NCBI GenBank assembly: GCA_026419785.1
Contig: JAODTK010005098.1
Location: forward strand, 62,001 to 126,000
DNA: 64,000 bases
Source: Sclerodactyla briareus
Lineage: Eukaryota > Echinodermata > Holothuroidea > Dendrochirotida > Sclerodactylidae
Direction of reading: 5' to 3'
Part shown: one piece after another, positions 12,465 to 24,590 of the stretch
Numbering within the stretch: position 1 is the first letter of the stretch
How the letters are laid out: each line of letters starts with the position of its first letter
Position numbers and translations under genes: made by a program
The notes under the pieces: generated by a model
What the model was told of the DNA's origin: nothing
The model's input: only the letters and a program-made list of their open reading frames with translations
The model's database searches: none

Positions 12465-15400
12465 TGACGCCAGCCGTGTTCAACTGTGTTATTTTGTCTG
12501 AAAGTCTGGAAAATTCCATAATGCCTGGTCGACGGGTTGAATTTTGGTGTGCAGCTGTCTTTTGCGAGTACAGGACCCTGTCCTATTGGGTGTAAATCGG
12601 GGGCAGATTTGGAAAAAAGCTTGGGAAATTGTGAAAATGTGATAATTTGGCAAACTTTAGAGCGTTACACGATAACTCACCCTCGCTTGGATGGATCAAG
12701 GTCATACTTGGTATCTGAGTTTCCCATGATGATTACACGAACTCTTTTGTTTTTGGATTAGGTCGAAGATCCTCTGAGGACAAGGAGATTTCAGAGTCTG
12801 AAATCTGTTAACATGATAAATCCAGTGTGCCTGGTCCGATCAAGTTAAATTCGGTATGCATAAAAAACAGGAACACTATCGTTTTTGGTGGGCTAGGGGG
12901 AAGAAGAAGCCAGTTTGGGAGGAAATTAGGAATTGGGATATTGTGAAAAATTGAACTTTAGCTTGTAACACAACCTCATCTGCATAAATGTGTTCGTAAC
13001 TTTGGTAGGTGAGTTCCTACATGAGTACACATTAATCCCTTTTGTGAATCTTGACCATGCTTGCTTGATCAAGTCAGGATCAGTCAAGGAATCGCTAGCA
13101 TTTTGGCTTTTTTCTGGTATTGTTCCCAGTATTCATCTTCTAATTTTATAAATATGTACTCTTATGTATTCGTACTGGATTTCATAAACTTGAATTTGAA
13201 TTTATTAAGCTTTCGAGTTTCTGTTTTTGCACAAAGAGTATGTGTCGATGAGTCGTTAAACTTCACACGGCCACCCATTCAAGGTCTGGCAGCACCCAAA
13301 ATGTAACCCTCAATCTGTTATTTCTGAAACCTAAGATATAGTCAAGAAGTATCAGTCTTAATTTTTGACTGGCACTGCACAATTCTATTCCAACCTATTT
13401 TGGTGCTTCATTTTCCTCCTGGGCGCTGATGTTATCCCCCAATGCAGCTATGCACACCAACCCACTCTTTGTTCTTTTTCAGAATTGTTATTTCGAGTTT
13501 ACGATTGGCGCGATGACATCACAGTTGTAATTATGGAAGACTTGTGCTACCATGCTAACCTGCATCTCCAGTGTAGGTTCCTAATGAGAACAGTTCGTAT
13601 TTTTCTAATCTTCCCCGCGATCCTGGAATAAGTTTCCTAACGAGGCGTGTTAACCTCGCCGCTTATGTCGGTAAGATCAATACGCAGCTCGTAGTCTACC
13701 TGGGCTGTTAGCTATGAAGCTTCTCATTACCAAGCCAAAAGCCACTGTCAAGGGAGCCAAATCCCTCCTTGTACTGATTCCATTGCGGTGGAAGCTTCCT
13801 GTTCCGTCCTGCCTCTGAAAAACCTGCCGAAGCACGAAAAACGATGATTGATAACAGAGAATAATTGCAAATATAATACTGTGCGCTGGAACAAAAAAGG
13901 AATGGTGGAATACATGCTGAATGAACTGTTGTATTAGAAACTTGACGTTCAGGAAGGTTTGCCGTCCTTCATCGAGGATTTTAAAAAGTTACTCTGGACA
14001 TCAACACATGTACAATGACTCACTGTTCGTCAAACTACTAAAGCTATAACGAATGCTATGGCCACCCGATCCCAGTAAGATCCCGTATTGCTCTTTTTGT
14101 TCTCGATTCGTTTGTCACTGCTGGGCAGGTCACGTATCCCAATGAGTTCAAAATTAACCCCGGACACCCATAATCTTGCCAGTGGGTCTATGTCCCTCAT
14201 GTCGCTATCTCCATTCCCTCTCGCTTCACCCACATATTTCTTTCGACAGCCCCAGGCAATGATTATGAATTCTTTGGTGGTGGCACGTGATTGATCCCAT
14301 CTGATAAGGATGACCAGTAGATTCAAATGACTTGACTTGATTGCACTCGTTTTACTGCGGGCGCTACACGTTACACAGTTACGTTTGTGCGATTGGTAGC
14401 AACCTCTACGGACCCCCCAGGATCCGAATCCTGTGGTCCGTGAATACAATTTCAGCTAGGGAGGCGGGTTCCTATTTACATGCCTGTGAGAATAATTTGG
14501 AGAGAAATGTTTGACACAGAACGCCAGTTCCACAAACTCGGCAGCCCCATGCCCGCTATTCCGTGGTCTCTCCGTGGGGGCAGAAGAGGGTACAACGGCA
14601 TTGTCTGGCCCGCACACATGGCTGGATCGATTATTATTGGATATCATAGTGTGCTATATCCGTGAGTGCAGAAAGCGAAATGTAGAACTTACCGTCCAAC
14701 CGCCTCCCTCTCCCATGTTACAAAACACTTGGAATGGATTCTCAGACCAGTCGCTTTATGTCATGCAACACGCTTATGGCTGTCTCGTCATCGCTATAGA
14801 TATCCTGGCAATTTGTCACAGTGGAATTACACTGCACGCCATCACCTTCGTACCCTGGTTACAGGAACAATTCCATCCGTTGTCGCCTTGTTCACAAACA
14901 CCACGTGAGCTACATATGAAGTTCTCCTCACATCTCAGCTGGCCGGACAGACAGGAACATCTCTTGTTGCAGTTTGGGAAGATGTAGACGTCTCCCCCTG
15001 GGGTAATGCAATTGTCAGCTCATTGATTAGAACCACGTTCACCACCATTTATATCTAATTATTATAATGTACGTCTAGAAGCGAAGGCGAAAAGGGGGGC
15101 AGCTCGTATCATAGCGATTAGAAGAGAAAGGAAGCGACGCTTTTCTGACGTTTCCAACGAAAAGGATTCAATTCATTTGAATCGAATAAAATAATGCCGT
15201 CAGATGTCGATGGTAATTGGACTCGCACATTGGGAGAGTTATTGTCGTAACTCATGTTAACGGTGTGCGAAACTATAAAATATTGTAATGTAAGACCGAA
15301 AATCTTAAATACACAGAATTAAGGTGCGAGTAAAAATGCATTTAGCTCACATGTAAAACAGTTTTTTCCTGGTTGCCCTGGGTCACGAAGCATCCACATT

Positions 15401-16545
15401 CTGCTCGAGGTACACAGTGGCCATTCTTCAGTAGGAATCCTTCGGGGCAGACACAGGACCTGATCACGTGACAGTTGGAAGGACTGCAGGGTCTGGTTGA
15501 CATGACCGCTGACAGGAACAGGTACCGGGTACCATGTTGGTCGGACAAATTATCAAGTTTCTGTGGTAAAATTTGTCCATGGCTGAATTAGTTATACCTT
15601 TACCATGTCGGTCCACACCAAACACCTCGAGAAAGTTTTACTGTAGCGACACGTTGTTCACGCGTTGCGGCGGTATGTATTTCTCATGTGACGTGCAGCA
15701 GACACTAATAGTAAAGCAAGTAACGGTTCAATTGGAAGCTCGTCCAACGAAATGTGTGTGAATGTGCAGTACAGAGACGCGACTCGGTGTGACTCCCACC
15801 CTGCCACAATATCATTCCTTCTCCACCCCGGCGAATTATGCGTTCTTGCTCCGGCCAAAGTAACTTGTTCTCGCCAAAATGGGGTAACCGGCATCCACAC
15901 TGCATCCATTGTGCTGGAGATTAATTCGAACTTATCGCGTATGATGTCTAGTCTAAAGGTGACAAGTCTATCACAGATTGTCGTTCCGAGGATGGCGAAG
16001 TCATGATTCCTACTGCGAGAGCCACGTATCATATTGGTAAATATCTTCTTCTGGGAGAGAATAGGCTTGAGGTCGGTCGGTCTCCGCGCGCCAAAGGGAG
16101 CCTACAACCCCGCCCTCCTTCCCTCGGCGTGACTTTGCTCGTCGATCGCGCAAATGTGTGTAGGCCTATGTGTATACGCCCCTGGTTGAAACGTAGTCAA
16201 TTGTGCATGTTCTATGTTTGCTACTATAAGAGTAAAAAAATCACAGATAATGCTTATTCAAATGTAAATGGAATAATGCGCTCACCATTTCCTGCCCCTT
16301 ACTGAATCAGTTTGAAGCTACATAGGCGTCAGCGATACGGAAATGATTCAGACGTGACGAAGAAGGTCGATCCCTCATTGAGATTCACGTCAAGAAGTTG
16401 GTGTTTATTGTTTCTGGTTGGTTAGATACGCCAGTTTCCGGTTGCCTAAGCCAAAATCTTGGAAGGAATCGCAAACCCGGTATCGTCATCCTCCCAATGC
16501 GGGAAGTTGATGTGTGCCTCCATTCACGCTCGATCAACCTAAGGG
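11205..16545 (-). CDS. Secreted VWD-TIL-EGF-fibrinogen mosaic protein (gene model)
   Basis: Minus-strand exons, read from high to low coordinates, encode part of a fibrinogen-related domain (16290-16545), a von Willebrand D-like segment (about 15770-16012), a TIL cysteine-rich module (15351-15508), a VWC/EGF-like cysteine-rich stretch fused to the start of a fibrinogen-related domain (14693-14997), the domain middle (13560-13823) and its C-terminus with a stop (11205-11425). Splice borders and phases agree across the last three exons. Such mosaics are typically extracellular and, in invertebrates, often serve adhesion or carbohydrate recognition; that role is from family knowledge. The 5' end, signal peptide and first VWD half are not found. 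It could be two neighbouring genes, because the first fibrinogen fragment lies upstream of the VWD. Several one-base indels break the frame. Confidence 0.65.
12407..12463 (+). repeat. (GT)n microsatellite
   Basis: This is an almost perfect GT dinucleotide run of about 57 bp with one gc interruption near its start. Alternating Val-Cys and Thr-His frames here are artefacts. Confidence 0.95.
12530..13070 (+). repeat. Dispersed ~310-bp repeat family, diverged copy
   Basis: It shares ordered words with the block at 59.9-61.1 kb: ttttggtgtgcagct, gagtacaggaccctg, acgataactcaccctcgctt, ggatggatcaaggtcatact and tggt(c)cgatcaagtt. Orientation is the same as every other copy in the window. Divergence is high, so this is an old copy. 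Confidence 0.7.
13560..13823 (-). CDS. Fibrinogen-related domain, middle exon
   Basis: The minus strand reads VFQR.QDGTGSFHRNWNQY, then KEGFGSLDSGFWLGNEKLH, then DYELRIDLTD, and finally LGTYTGDAG. This is the canonical fibrinogen-domain series (FQRR.DGS..F.R.W..Y..GFG, FWLGN..., YELR.DL.D, TYTGDAG). A one-base deletion breaks the frame near RNW. The acceptor is ttcggcag and the donor follows gatgcag. The outgoing phase fits the exon at 11205-11425. The domain pocket and glycan-binding function are family knowledge. Confidence 0.82.
14030..14449 (-). other. Unidentified 139-codon open frame inside an intron
   Basis: This is the longest uninterrupted minus-strand frame near the fibrinogen gene. 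It includes GEARGNGDSDMRDIDPLARL and ends with a hydrophobic stretch, DRVAIAFVIALVV. The GNGDSDMRD segment loosely recalls the CG..NG....D.RD end of VWD domains, but its position between two phase-matched fibrinogen exons argues against use in the same transcript. It may be an alternative exon, part of a mobile element, or chance. Confidence 0.25.
14693..14997 (-). CDS. VWC/EGF-like cysteine-rich segment plus start of fibrinogen domain
   Basis: After an AG acceptor (ccccag) the minus strand reads GDVYIFPNCNKRCSC, LSGQLRCEENFICSSRGVC and EQGDNGWNCSCNQGT. This is the TIL-associated VWC-like module running into an EGF-like repeat. After one frameshift it gives NCQDIYSDDETAISV and then NPFQVFCNMGEGGGWT, the N-terminal signature of fibrinogen-related domains. 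The donor gtaagt follows ggttggacg directly, and phase 0 fits VFQR in the next exon. This single exon therefore contains the junction that defines the domain mosaic. Confidence 0.8.
15010..15345 (-). other. Intron between TIL and EGF/fibrinogen exons
   Basis: It is bounded by a gtgagc donor just below 15351 and a ccccag acceptor above 14997 on the minus strand. No coding segment or repeat is recognised in it. Confidence 0.5.
15351..15508 (-). CDS. TIL (trypsin inhibitor-like) cysteine-rich domain exon
   Basis: The minus strand reads CSPSNCHVIRSCVCPEGFLL, then KNGHCVPRAECGC. The spacing of these eight cysteines fits the second half of a TIL module (C..C...C.CP.G.....C....CGC), which usually follows VWD-C8 in zonadhesin, mucin and IgGFc-binding-like proteins. 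It ends VLH at a gtgagc donor, and the acceptor is ctgtcag. The first two TIL cysteines are presumably in the missing upstream exon. The next exon supplies the VWC-like part expected after CGC. Confidence 0.8.
15770..16012 (-). CDS. Von Willebrand factor D-like domain segment
   Basis: After an AG acceptor (ctcgcag) the minus strand reads NHDFAILGTTICDRLVTFRL, then DIIRDKFELI, then VWMPVTPFW, then NDIVAGWESHRVASLY. This parallels the VWD order: F.V.G....C...VT....I....F.....VNGV.V..PF, then I.V.WDGHHV..VYVP. The CGLCGNY end is not seen, so either the exon is cut or later coding sequence is lost to indels. Similarity is clear in pattern but modest in identity. The adjacent TIL exon strengthens the call. 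Confidence 0.55.
16290..16545 (-). CDS. Second fibrinogen-related domain, partial
   Basis: Across two frames the minus strand reads INFPHWEDDDTGFAIPSK, then LGNRKLAYLTNQK, then NEGSTFFVTSESF. It aligns with F.R.W..Y..GFG.P...FWLGN..L..LT.Q and the following region of the fibrinogen fold. It is a different copy from the domain at 11.2-15.0 kb. The FQRR start and the CA..GGWW end are not found nearby. It may be the N-terminal fibrinogen domain of the same protein, or the 3' part of a neighbouring paralogue. Confidence 0.6.
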
Positions 16546-16599
16546 AGGGCAATAAAATAAACTGTGGCTTCCATAAAGTCAAATAACGTCATTATTACT

Positions 16600-18278
16600 C
16601 AGCTCTCATACTGAAGGCATGCAAGTTGGGGTTAAGGGCACCTCAGATCCGAACAAGCAGTGTTGCCAACGCTAACGGCCCTCACTCGACGAAGCTTATA
16701 TAAGTCAAGGAAGAATCATATCCTTCTGGGGATCAATCGACTCCCCTCGTCAATTTATTGAACGTATCGTTGTTAACTAATGAACGGTTTATAATCAATG
16801 TCGCCCTATACCCTCGCTGGTGTCACTTAACTCAATTGCAAGATAATGTAGTTCTCACCATGTAACCGTCCGTGTCGCACCCGACTGGCGAAGACATCCG
16901 GGTGCCATCTTGTTTTGATTGGCGGAGACACCACTTGAATTTGCCGATCTGGCAATGTCCTAGAACCTCCAGACAATCCCTCGGATATTCCCGAACTGTT
17001 GGTAGAAGAAATACGATCCCGCTATAAAACTTAACATTCGGCCCAAAAAAAAAAATTTGGTTTATCAGTCACACATTCCACAGATGTAGGATTGTATTTT
17101 CATTCTTTCACCTCTTTCATAGCCAACTATAATTACTCATATAATCATGATCATTATCGCTTTACATCACCTATATGAACAATAGTTTTTAAAACGGGTG
17201 GACAATGATCCGTTTCAAATCAACATTGGTCAAAAAAGGGTATTCATATATTGAATTAATAATTATTCAATTTGCGTACGATGGTCGAGTTCTTCGATAT
17301 TTTTTTACAATTTATGTTGAAAATTCGATCAGATCCGTTTGGAATGATAACTGTGAAATGTTGGATTACAGACCGTCAGACCCAGCGATTAATTTCTATT
17401 GGCTTCTGAGCTTGAAGCAGAAGTCAACGTGTAGTTTTGTTTATAATAATTTATTGCATTCGCAAACGGTGACTAATAAGGTCTTGACGAAAAGTTGAAT
17501 GTTGATAATCTCAAATGAATGATTGGTCACTTCTATTGTACTATTCTCCTTCAGGTGTTTCCAACGATGTTAAGAAATGGTTTTAGAATTATTCAACGGC
17601 TTATTCCTTGTACTACTATTTATTTAAAATTCGGGCAGTTTAACAACTGACCAATGTGGATTTCTCCACGCTATTGAAACAATTCTAGCATTTATTAATT
17701 ATTTTCATGAACGGTTGTTTATCCTGTTTTGTCAGTAATTGTAGTAGTTTAGCCAATGCTGACATTAACCTAAACAACAGATTGGAACCACTACAACAAA
17801 TTTAAGTGATCAATCTAGTCGAACTACTAATTCCAACATGAAATTACATCCATCTATTACGATTCAGAGATGATTGAAAGAATATTTCCACGTTTGCAGA
17901 AATAAATTCATGAATTCTAAACATGGTGAAAAAGGATTGGGGGAAGTACTGGGTGCCATGGGTAAACATCCTAAGTATTGGTATGATTTGTTTTTTTTTT
18001 TTTTTTTGGTCTATGTCTCATTTTGTAATATAATTTTGTTATAACATTTAAGGGTATTTTTTCATGTTGTTAACATGCATGTCTCTCATATGTTATTTTT
18101 TAGTCGAAAACTGAAAGAAAATTTAAAAACAAAAACATACAACAGAATTTGAATTAACTTTGTATAACAATATGAAATTTATAGCCACACTCCCCCGTTA
18201 CTACCCCCTTTACTGGGTAGCATTGTATAAAAATAGGATGGGGATCCTCTGATGGAAGGCATGCATTCAGCACGGGTT

Positions 18279-18327
<49 letters not shown>

Positions 18328-21300
18328 TTATATATATATATATATATTATATATATTATATAGATTATATATTATATAATATTATATATATATATAATAT
18401 ATATTTAATAATATTAATATCTATTAATATTATTATATCTACATATAGCTCTCATTTCAAAGGGAATAAAACTTAGTCAGCGACATGTTCATTGATGGGA
18501 GTGGTGAACGACGTTTGTTCAATTATATTTCTAGTGATATACTTGAGTGTCTATATATTGAGTAATGATGAAAGAAAAAGGTAACAAATATATAATTTTC
18601 GTGTCAAAATAATTCGTGACAGGGGCAATGAAGTTGAACGTAACACATCTTATTATAAATATGGGTAGGAATTTCTCCCCCCTTTAAACCCCCCCCCTTT
18701 TTCGTTCGTGTATATCAATTGAAGGTAATCCATTCAGCAATTTATGCAAACGAAATGACTCTTCACAATCAGTCAAGTGACGCTGCTCTGAAGGAAGCGT
18801 GTGAATTGTCATGTATGGGGTGTCATCATTTTTACATGGCTCAATTAGATATTTTCATTTTTATTTTTTAGGGCTTTGTACTTCTTGAATTAGAATCCAG
18901 TCAATTGTCAAAAAGTTGTATAATGCTCCTAAATGTCTAAATTATCACGGAAAATGTAAATGGGCACATTTTCCTGCGAAAGTTTGACATTTGAAAGTGC
19001 TATTTCATATTCTGAATGCATTTTTTTTTTTTTTTCAAAACGGGACTAGTAACATAACGAATAATATTTCCTGAGACATGCTATGGCTATGAATATTACA
19101 CCAATGTAGACATCAATTTACTTTCTAGTGTGAAACCGTTTCTTACAGTTCAGAGCCTTGAAAAATTTGTCTACCGTTTTAAATTTCATGTCGAGTAGAT
19201 TTCAGCTCTTGCACCATACATATGGCAGTAAGTCCATACTATATAGATGCACTCACTGTCAGTACATTTTTGGAGCCTGTGCATCGGGCGCGTACCGAGA
19301 GATCGTCTGGAGGGGGGGTTGAGGTCGGAGCCCAAGGGAAGTGCGCCCTCATAAATGGTCACACCCTCCCTATTGGCAAATAAGTACAATTTTTGGGCCC
19401 CCTACACACATGCTGCTGCCATATTTGCTTGCTAAATAACAGCCGAAAACCTCTACTGAACTGCAAAAAATCAGTTTTTGTATTAAAAAATCATTGATCA
19501 CCCCCCCCCCCCCCCCCGTGGGTCGGCCCCTGCTGTGCATGCATGTGCATACATCGAAATGCTTGAAGAATCAGATTTACAGACCCCCTGTCACTTTTCA
19601 CACCGTCCTATATATTAGTACTCATTGAATTGAAATAAAGTATAGGGTAGCGGATTTATGAATTAGCTTCAGATAATTAGTGTTGTTGTTGTTTTTAAGC
19701 AACGTAAAAAAAAGTAAAAAATTATATAATCTTCATAATGCGACAGATTCAAGAATGCGGGCAATTAATAACTTGCGAAAAAACTTTCAGAACACCTTTG
19801 TTAATGTGGTTACCCAATGAAAAAAAAACTGGAAAATGTTTTACAGTACGCGTTTACGTTCCTGAACTTACCTCTGAAACGGCCATGTCACAGTTGATAT
19901 CTTTTTATGGAATTATTCATTACGTTGTCTTGTGAAGTACAATCTGGTTACTGCCATTTTGTGCAACTGCAAATCCTGGGGCAGGAGGTACACAGAACTT
20001 GGCAATGCCTCCTTGGCAGTAATGACACGCATACGACAGAATGCAGAATTGCCTTTCATGAGGTTTGAAATATAGTATTCTGACAACTGAATATTGATAA
20101 AGTTTATACCTACTTTCAATATATCTGTCAATTTTTAATATTCTGTCATCCGGCCATTCTCTTTGCCAATATATAGCAAACATGACACATTCGAAAACTC
20201 ACAGCAGCACAGCAGAGAAGATCGAACCTATTCAGGGCCCCAGCAAGGGTGCAGAATTCGTACCTCATTATCAGCTGCGACTCCTTCACCAGGTACACGG
20301 ATTAAGGCGATGACTCTTTGGCGGTGCGTTACTGTGAGGGTGAGGGTACACGCAGACGGCAACTTGCAAAATTACCAACCCCTCTTTTGTCCCCTTCTCC
20401 GATCCCTTGTGCATAGCAACCGGGTGGAAGGCCGACCCTCAACCATTGTGCCAACTGAACCACTCGGATATCAAAAGGGGCATAGTGACATAACCCCCCG
20501 GCCCCAAGTTTCTATACTTATAATGCATCTCACTTGCTCGCGGAATATTCTGTCCATTCTCTAACCAGAGAGAGCACAAAGCGGTGTCCAGAGGGCACCC
20601 CAAAAAAATCTCGTTGGATAACCCTAATTAGGAAACGGCAGACTCCCGTTGGAGAAAAAAATGGAAAGAAACGTCGTGGGAATCACGAAGATAGATTAGA
20701 AAAGATAGATTAAAAAGACAACTAGCCTATGAAAATGTGGAAAATGTACATTGTGATGTAGAGGTAGGGCGAGGCAGGCTCGTTGCCAGCTTTTTCAGTC
20801 AGCGGGCAATTGCTTCCCCACTGGCTGCGCTGTTGGGGCGACTGTGCACTGGCTGCCAATCACCCGTCTGAAAACTCGTTCCTTCCCTTCTACCGTAGGG
20901 AGAATCATGGCGCTGTCCCGCCAGTGACATAGCTACGGCTGCCCAGATGGTAGAGTTGCCATTCGGCTATACTTGGAAACCATTAACAGGGCTGTGCCAT
21001 CCGAAGAAATTTTCGCTCACTGCTCGATCTCCTGCGCAGCAATATGCGGAAGCGCTGCGCCTGCGGACCCCGTGGATGGCACCTTTTGTTATTCCTATGT
21101 TCTCGATTTCTGCGGAACTGCGCAGTGCCTGTGCTGCCGCTGCACCTGCGGTGCGGACTAGTGGATGGCTAGCTCTATACTGTGGGACGTTATAAGGCGA
21201 TCACTTCCAGTGTAGGACTTGCTAGGGGGTTTAATATGAAACAACAGCCTATACAAATGTCGAATTATATGAAGCACAGGAACATTGAAAATACTTTGCA

Positions 21301-24180
21301 ATGGATATAGATATGCGAAACATTATCATTCGCATTTCGATGTGTTGATGTTCAGAATAAATTCCTCGGCTTTCACACTCTGATTCATCTAGATTTCTAA
21401 ATAACTTTTTAATAAAACGCCTATAATTTTCGAATAGTACATATATGGCTCCGGCTCGGATCACATCCAAGAATTTACTAGTGTTTCGAATCAGGCGAAG
21501 GGAACATAACAACCAACAACCAGAAACAGGGTCGTATAGATGACACTATGGTCAAATATCAGGTAGAGATGACCAAGGCTTTTAGCTGATAGACTGCATG
21601 CCGTGGTTTGAACATAAAACTAACTATAGCATTTGTGTTTCATTGCTTTTTTTGTCACTTGTGTGAATCAGCTTCGAAACGTGTTGCACCTGACAACATG
21701 TTAAAAGGTGAAAATGTGTGGTTGCACCGTCAAACATTTTCGCAAATAAACAGACGTTGGGAGATGTGAATATACATTATCCATTTGTAACTCATTTGCA
21801 AATGTGAGTGAGCGGAATATAAATTAGCATCCTTTTTAACAGAACATAAAAAACAGACAAATAGTTTATGAGCGAAATCATGATCACCAATGTTGCATTG
21901 AAAAAGCTAAACCACGAGAAAGGAGAGGAAATTTTGTTATGAGGGATTACGTTGCTTCAAAAGAATCAGACTGATTGTTGATATAGTTTTACTCACCTCT
22001 ATTTGCGAAGAATGCCCTCTTCCGACTGAAACAACGATCCAAGTTAAAACGCATGAGACTAAGTGTTTCTTCGTTCGATAAATCATCTTGACTATCTTAC
22101 TCAACGTTTGAATCTAGTCGGATTCTGTTACAATCACATCCAGAGCCTAATGAACCATTTTGGTAACCACGGTTCTCAACGGAGGCGGTTAACTGCCATT
22201 CTTTCCGTCGCTGCCTCAACTGTAGCCTACGTCTTAACGAGCACTTAATGGACGTAGCGTAGGCATAATATTTACTAGTAATTCAGAGACGTTGGGCCTA
22301 GATTCGAGCCAGTGAGTGATTCGTCCTTGCGCATGTGATGGGAAGATTTGGCTTTGTAGAGTTCTGGTTTCGGATATACGGGTACATGGCAATAATTGGC
22401 AGACAGCTATTATTACTGACCATTCTCCAGGCTATATTTTATTCACTCTCCCATGCATCCCCACAGCGTCGGCTTACCTCAATTCAGAGTACCTGTATCA
22501 CAACTGATAAGTTTGTAATATGGTCGATTTCTATCATTTGCTACCTTTCAACTGTAGTTTTTACTTGGCTGCATACCCAGTTCCAATATATGATAATATA
22601 CTGCGGCTTAGAGGAGCATTTCGTTAGCCTGTTGAAACAGGCGTTTGACTTTTGTTCACCTCGTATCAGCCTCATTCACTCATATGTGCAGGATGCCCTT
22701 TAAGCAATCCGTTTGTTTGCTATAAAACAAATTGTTTGTAAGAAATATGCCAGATACTCCAGTGCAAAGAAATATTAGACCGTGGGATATACCTAAAGAA
22801 GTTATAGCCCCCTCAATTTTAGGAACGGCTTCTTATATCGCCTCTTTTAGCAGGCTACAGTTCGTTAGGTGAGTTACGATGGCGCCATTTCGCGTAGGAA
22901 CCGACAGTACCACTATTGAAGGAAACAAAAACTAATAGTACTTGCCAAAACATGGGAATGTTATCCACTATTCAGTCTACTTCATTCTTTGCCAGTAGGA
23001 TATATGGCATATATCTTACTCTTAGTTTTGGTTGTTTCTCTCTCTCCTTTTTTTGAGGAGTAGCTCACTCAGACGACCTCCTTCAATTTTGAAACTGCAT
23101 ACAAACACACCGATTGTAGAGGCAAAATGGACACCAAAGACAGTGACTGCAACTATACATAAAATATTTCTATTTAGGTGACCTATTCCAACCCCTATTG
23201 ACAAATTTGTTTTGCTGTAAATCTACAACTGTGGTCGTTCCCAATGGATATATCGACCTACGGTCGAAAATAAAACCTGGAAAAGTCTTTTTAAACAAAA
23301 ATCCTCCAGACATGTCTTTTTCAACATGTTCCTTGTGAGTGCACTCTCAGTCAGTGGCTGGGTTCCTGCTTGGCACAACTTCTCTTAGCAAACAAACTTA
23401 TGCACATACTAGGTAATATGTCATGTTTTAATGACTTGCTCTTATAAAACCTTAATTCCACCCTGTTAAACGTTAACTGTTGTTCTATCGGAAAAGGTAG
23501 GGATGAGCAGTCCCTGCATGGTAATGATGGCAACACCGCGCATTATATTATATTCATGGCAGTTGAACGAGACGCGACGGGGAGGCCCGCTCGCCGCCAT
23601 CCTGCTGTCATCTACCGCATCGGAGAGAAATTCGTGCTGTATGGGACTGGAGTCGCAGCCCCATGACGGAGATGCGACTGGTCATTTAGAGGCTCCGAGC
23701 CATCTACACGCCTCCAGAACCACTGCATCGTCTCCATTTTCATAACTGCCCGCTTTGAACTGGTTCCACCGCGTTGCGAGCCATCAACGCGGTTTGGGGG
23801 AGGGTTTGTTACCTGTAGGCACCGTGTCGCACATAGGCATCAGAATCACGAAACGTTCACGGTCATATTAAACTCAAATAACTATATAGAGCCATACAAT
23901 GTGAATCCCCGCTACGGAGCAATAAATTTTAAAGGGATCATTGGTGTGTATTTACTAAAAGAGTATAATTGATTCGTGAGTTCAGTATGAATCAGAAGAG
24001 AATAGTTCGATCTTGACTACAAACCTATTGGAGTTTAGGGCGATGGTACTCGTTCTATTGATACGGCAAAGTGTTGGTACTTATTATCCATGAACTTTCA
24101 GGAAGTGGCTTGGCAAGGTGATCATAAACGTCTCTTTTCCGAATTGGAGGTTTGGGTACTACCGCAATGCATTATTTTTG
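16600..24180. other. No gene recognised
   Basis: No convincing exon is seen on either strand. The stretch contains T-runs (about 17990 and 19021), a large AT microsatellite and a C-run at 19501. A GC-richer patch at 20760-21190 gives cysteine-rich short frames without splice support. Confidence 0.45.
18282..18440 (+). repeat. (AT)n microsatellite, compound
   Basis: A pure AT run at about 18282-18320 is followed by variants of tatatta and aatat to about 18440. The Ile-Tyr frames are artefacts. Confidence 0.95.
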
Positions 24181-24189
24181 TTTTTTGTT

Positions 24190-24590
24190 TTTTGTACCGA
24201 TGAAGGGCATCAATAGTGTTCTCAGGGGAACGTTCTTGGTCCCCTCATGTCCTTTTTGGCATATATAATCGATCTCGATGATTCTGTGGAATCTGAGAAT
24301 TAAAACAAATATGCGGACGACACAAAGTTGCATCGGGAAGTGACGACGAATGATGATTTGCCATTTTCATGGGGATTTATACCGAATCTCCAAATAGTCT
24401 GCGACTGTGGCCAAGAAAAATCAACACCGATAACTGCCAAAGTGAGCATGTTGGCTATAAAAGCCCCAACGAGTTGTCTTTTGGTTTTGATATGGTCAAA
24501 AAATGTGGTCAATTGGAAAGTTGCCAAGATACAGGAGACAATCGTGGTTGTAAGTGCATATACTCACCACTGAACAGATCGGGTGAATAG
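24190..24590 (+). mobile_element. LINE reverse transcriptase fragment with YADD box
   Basis: The plus strand reads, with frameshifts, a degenerate VLGPLMF.AYI.DLDDSVES, then KYADDTKLHREV. The YADD catalytic motif is at 24310-24321. It is followed by CD...KSTTDNCQ-like and HVGYKSPNE segments, matching the region after the RT active site (LQ.DL..L..W....... F...KC..MH.G). It is flanked by a C-run at 24599. It is truncated on both sides and non-functional. Confidence 0.75.

Larger units (their letters stand above)
11430..13555. other. Intron of the fibrinogen-domain gene
   Basis: This stretch lies between two phase-matched fibrinogen-domain exons on the minus strand. It contains a C-run near 11766, a GT microsatellite and one copy of a dispersed repeat family. 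I see no exon in it. Confidence 0.6.

Noticed and set aside
18252-18476. Ile-Tyr repeat frame
   Set aside because: It is a translation of an AT microsatellite.
20947-21195. Cysteine-rich or alanine-rich open frames
   Set aside because: The GC-rich patch is open in three frames with no consistent cysteine spacing, no family match and no splice borders.
22335-22703. 122-codon hydrophobic open frame
   Set aside because: Composition is that of random AT-rich sequence, with no conserved segment or splice context.
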